Source: Actinomycetota bacterium (lineage in GTDB: Bacteria > Actinomycetota > Acidimicrobiia > IMCC26256 > BP-133). Taken from it: a stretch of 6,999 nucleotides of DNA. The notes beneath the pieces were generated by a model. It was not told where the DNA came from. It searched no databases and saw only the letters and a program-made list of their open reading frames with translations. The stretch is taken from positions 1 to 6,999 of the forward strand of contig JAUZEX010000731.1 of NCBI GenBank assembly GCA_030838815.1, given 5' to 3'. Positions 4,988 through 6,999 of the stretch are shown here, piece after piece; the stretch's first letter is position 1; every line of letters begins with the position of its first letter. The position numbers and the translations under genes were made by a program.

Positions 4988-5911
4988 AAGGCACCGCACC
5001 CCCGGGCCATCCGGCCCGAGGACGACAGCGCCCACACCGCCCCGCCCGACGCCGACGAGTTCTGGCAGGAGAGCTGGTTTCTCAGCTGGTACGACCCGGC
5101 CAGGAAGGCGGCCGGGTTCCACCACTTCGGGCTCCAGCGGGTGCGGCAACGGGCCGACCTGTGGAGCTGGATCGCCGTCGACGGTGCCGTGGTCGGCAAG
5201 TACCAGAACCTGCGCCTTCCCCTCCCGGCCGACGACCTCTCCGACCTGACGCTGGGGCCGCTCCACGTGCTGACCAAGACGCCGCTGCGGTCCTACGCCG
5301 TGAGCGCCGTCTACGACAACGGCAACCGGAGCGATGTCGTCTACGAGTCGTTCACCGATCCCTTCGCCTTCTCCCTCGGCAGCGACGACATCGGCAAGGA
5401 CCACTACGAGTCGATGGGCCGCGTCACCGGGACCGTCACCGTGGCCGGGGCCGACACGGACGTCGCCGGCTGGGCCTACCAGGACCACTCCTGGGGCCCC
5501 CGCCACTGGGGCCTGCTCCTCACCCACCGCTGGCTGTGGGCCACGTTCGGGCCCGACCTCTTCTGTTCCGCCTTCACCTTCACCACACCCAAGGGCCGCC
5601 TCGACTTCGGCTACGTCTACGACGGCGGCGAGTTCCGGGGGATCACCCGTCTCGACACCGGCGCCCGCCTGACCGACGACGGCCACTCCCCCGCCGGCTG
5701 CGACGCCCGTCTCTGGACCGCCGACGGCCGCGGCTACCACATCACCGGCCAGTGCCAGGTGACGAGCGTCAGCACCCACGACGAAGGCGTCCTCCTGACC
5801 GACGGCATGACCGTCTTCGAGTGCGGCGGCCGCCTGGGCACCGGCATCTTCGAGATCAACGAACTCAAGGCCCCCACCGCCGCCCACCGGGCCGCCCTCG
5901 GCCTCGCCTGA
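4985..5911 (+). CDS. CrtC/AttH-like lipocalin-fold protein (DUF7064/7065-like)
   Basis: This is a 308-aa protein without signal peptide or membrane helix, rich in Trp, Tyr and His. The best landmark is DHSWGPRHWG at 167-176, preceded by HYESMGRVTG (140-149). From memory, a DHSWGPR motif following a GRVTG strand marks the double-lipocalin proteins related to AttH and hydroxyneurosporene hydratase CrtC, and the actinobacterial DUF7064/7065 proteins. Residues 26-80 (FWQESWFLSWYDP, then alternating strands) fit the first lipocalin-like half and 145-300 the second. CrtC hydrates a carotenoid; for the DUF relatives I know no proven reaction, so binding or modification of a hydrophobic ligand is inferred. 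The gene begins on the base after the binding-lipoprotein stop, implying related jobs. Two hairpins follow its stop. Family call is fairly sure, function is not. Confidence 0.8.
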   Translation: MKAPHPRAIRPEDDSAHTAPPDADEFWQESWFLSWYDPARKAAGFHHFGLQRVRQRADLWSWIAVDGAVVGKYQNLRLPLPADDLSDLTLGPLHVLTKTPLRSYAVSAVYDNGNRSDVVYESFTDPFAFSLGSDDIGKDHYESMGRVTGTVTVAGADTDVAGWAYQDHSWGPRHWGLLLTHRWLWATFGPDLFCSAFTFTTPKGRLDFGYVYDGGEFRGITRLDTGARLTDDGHSPAGCDARLWTADGRGYHITGQCQVTSVSTHDEGVLLTDGMTVFECGGRLGTGIFEINELKAPTAAHRAALGLA

Positions 5912-5958
5912 GGGTTCGTCCGCCCTCAACGGCCTCGTTACCAGTCTGAGCCAGCAGT

Positions 5959-5978
5959 CGGTTCGGGGCGCCGAGCCG
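5959..5978 (+). terminator. Hairpin 1 downstream of the lipoprotein/lipocalin operon
   Basis: CGGTTCGG (5959-5966) and CCGAGCCG (5971-5978) pair over 8 bp with one G-U wobble and a GGCG tetraloop. It lies 48 bases after the TGA of the plus-strand gene. The wobble pairs only in the plus-strand RNA; the minus-strand RNA would have an A-C mismatch. That favours a role for the plus operon. No U-tract follows. Confidence 0.5.
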
Positions 5979-5979
5979 C

Positions 5980-6025
5980 AACCGGCGTTCGTTTACCGGG
6001 ATACGGCGGAAATGGAACGCCGGTT
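5980..6025. terminator. Hairpin 2, perfect 11-bp inverted repeat between convergent genes
   Basis: AACCGGCGTTC (5980-5990) and GAACGCCGGTT (6015-6025) are perfect inverted arms around a 24-nt loop. The loop can itself pair through CCG-n5-CGG (5996-5998 and 6004-6006). Further outward, CGCAA and TTGCG can also pair if a short bulge is allowed. The position between convergent stops (5911 and 6064) fits a bidirectional terminator, although neither strand has a U-run. Confidence 0.55.
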
Positions 6026-6063
6026 CGTTGCGGGACCCCGGGGCGGTTCAGGTGGCGGCGGGG

Positions 6064-6999
6064 TCAGCCGAGGACGACTTCGCCGGCGCTGCCGTCAACG
6101 GTCACGGTCGAGCCGCTGATGGCGCGTTCGGTGCCGACCTTCACGTTGACCACGCAGGGGACGCCGAGCTCGCGGGCGACCACCGCGCCGTGGGACAGGA
6201 CGCCGCCGATGTCGAGGACGACGGCGCCGGCGCAGGCCAGGACCGGGGCCCAGCCGGGGTCGACGGTACGGGCGAAGAGGACGTCGCCCGCTTCGAACTC
6301 GTCGAACGGGTCGAACAGCACCCGGGCCGTGCCGGTGATCGTGCCCGGCGCGGCGGCGATGCCGTGGAGACGGGTGGCGTCGGCGGCCAGCTTCTCCGGC
6401 GGGAGCATGCCCCGGGCCCGGATGAAGGCGTCGTCGAGGGGCCGGATCCAGCCCGGGCCGACTTCAGTGAGCTCCGGCAGGTCAAGGGCCAGGCAGCGCC
6501 GGTGGGCCTCCCGGCGACGGTCGATCTCCTCCACGCCGGGCCCGGCGTCGCCCCGCAGCACGGCCCGGAGCTCGTGGTGGCGGAGGAAGTGGACGGCCTC
6601 CGGGGCCGGGAGCACGCCCCGCTCCACGAGCCGGGGAGCGGCGGCCGCCAGCAGTCGGCGGATCTCGTCCCAGAGGAGCACCACCGGGACCTTCCCGTTC
6701 TCCCGGGACGCCATCATCGCCTGCGATTTCCTGAGGGCCGCCTTCACCACCGGGAGCTTGAGCCTCGAAAGCCGGCCGGCCAGCTCGGCCTCGGCTCCGG
6801 CCCGGATCGCCGGCGCCTCGTCGGCCACGGCGTCGCGCCGGAGCTCCATCCGCACCGTGTCGAGGACGGGCCGGCGGTCCATCCGCCAACTGGCGTTGGC
6901 CAGCTCCAACTCGGCCGGGGCCCGATGGCCGAAGCGGGCGATGAGGTCGTCGAGGGCGGCGGCGGCCGCCGGACTGGCCCGGCGCAGGTCGCCGACGGG
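6064..6999 (-). CDS. PEP-utilising enzyme with C-terminal phosphohistidine domain, partial (N-terminus off the right edge)
   Basis: The frame is open from the right edge to TGA at 6066-6064, giving the last 311 residues. Numbering from the edge, LIARFGHRAPAELELAN (19-35) matches the segment FxxRYGHRGPxELEL common to rifampin phosphotransferase-like and PEP-synthase-like proteins. The swivelling phosphohistidine domain runs from 211 (LHGIAAAPGTITGTARVL) to the end. Its signature GGVLSHGAVVARELGVPC includes the predicted phosphorylated His270 (codon 6192-6190). The protein ends about 40 residues later, so no C-terminal PEP/pyruvate-binding barrel follows. That order matches rifampin phosphotransferase-like dikinases and not pyruvate phosphate dikinase or PEP synthase. 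The ATP-grasp domain would lie off the edge; such proteins usually have about 850 residues. Catalysis would be ATP-driven phosphate transfer through histidine to an unknown acceptor. A drug-resistance role is not shown. Confidence 0.9.
   Translation of the reverse strand, partial: PVGDLRRASPAAAAALDDLIARFGHRAPAELELANASWRMDRRPVLDTVRMELRRDAVADEAPAIRAGAEAELAGRLSRLKLPVVKAALRKSQAMMASRENGKVPVVLLWDEIRRLLAAAAPRLVERGVLPAPEAVHFLRHHELRAVLRGDAGPGVEEIDRRREAHRRCLALDLPELTEVGPGWIRPLDDAFIRARGMLPPEKLAADATRLHGIAAAPGTITGTARVLFDPFDEFEAGDVLFARTVDPGWAPVLACAGAVVLDIGGVLSHGAVVARELGVPCVVNVKVGTERAISGSTVTVDGSAGEVVLG

Noticed and set aside
2984..5929. A very long open frame (about 980 codons) on the minus strand opposite the crotonase, lipoprotein and lipocalin genes
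   Set aside because: It is an antisense shadow produced by high GC at codon third positions. Its translation is low-complexity Gly/Val/Arg/Asp sequence without motifs, whereas the plus strand encodes recognisable families throughout.
5912..6063. Considered the convergent gap as a possible small RNA gene or attachment site
   Set aside because: The inverted repeats are explained by terminators. No integrase, tRNA end or promoter-like element is visible nearby.
6064..6909. Treating TTG 6909 as the start of the PEP-utilising enzyme gene
   Set aside because: The frame stays open to the right edge and the upstream residues carry the conserved FGHRAPAELEL segment, so the gene continues beyond the window.

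Overview
The window is very GC-rich, gene-dense DNA with GTG/ATG starts, strong use of G/C at codon third positions and Ala/Gly/Pro-rich secreted proteins. This fits a high-GC actinobacterium. The mix of a crotonase, a CrtC-like lipocalin-fold protein, a type I binding lipoprotein and a PEP-utilising enzyme recalls Acidimicrobiia or mycobacteria-like Actinobacteria, but that placement is inference. I saw no tRNA, rRNA, CRISPR, IS element or integrase. No gene-free stretch exceeds 300 bases; the largest gaps are 1298-1482, 2089-2149 and 5912-6063.

Left part, minus strand. The 5' part of a secreted protein gene (1-1297) runs off the left edge. It has a signal peptide, a beta-rich body, five tandem N-[F/L]-P-A-[G/D] units and a Gly/Ser/Thr-rich tail. 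Its upstream region holds a sigma70-like promoter with a perfect 7-bp inverted repeat lying over the -10 element. Upstream of that is a 201-aa protein (1483-2088, minus) that looks like a degenerate winged-helix domain plus a conserved helical domain. A perfect 10-bp hairpin begins at its stop codon.

Centre, plus strand. Two transcription units lie head to tail. Unit A (2150-3329) encodes an unrecognised 128-aa protein and a crotonase-fold enzyme. Unit B (3380-5911) encodes a lipoprotein of the branched-chain amino acid type substrate-binding family and, starting on the base after its stop codon, a CrtC/AttH-like lipocalin-fold protein. Both units are preceded, just before their ribosome binding sites, by the same operator-like palindrome, ACTG-n3-GAACGTTC-n3-CA. 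This suggests one regulator, probably TetR-family and not in the window, controls both. The unit A copy also lies over the probable -35 region of the divergent 1483-2088 gene. Together the genes suggest a regulon for capture and CoA-linked breakdown or modification of a hydrophobic substrate such as a lipid, terpenoid, steroid or alicyclic acid. The substrate is not determined by the sequence.

Right part. Two tandem hairpins (5959-6025) separate unit B from a convergent minus-strand gene, of which the last 311 codons (6064-6999) are present. It encodes a PEP-utilising-enzyme-type phosphohistidine domain placed at the very C-terminus, as in rifampin phosphotransferase-like enzymes and not as in PEP synthase or pyruvate phosphate dikinase.
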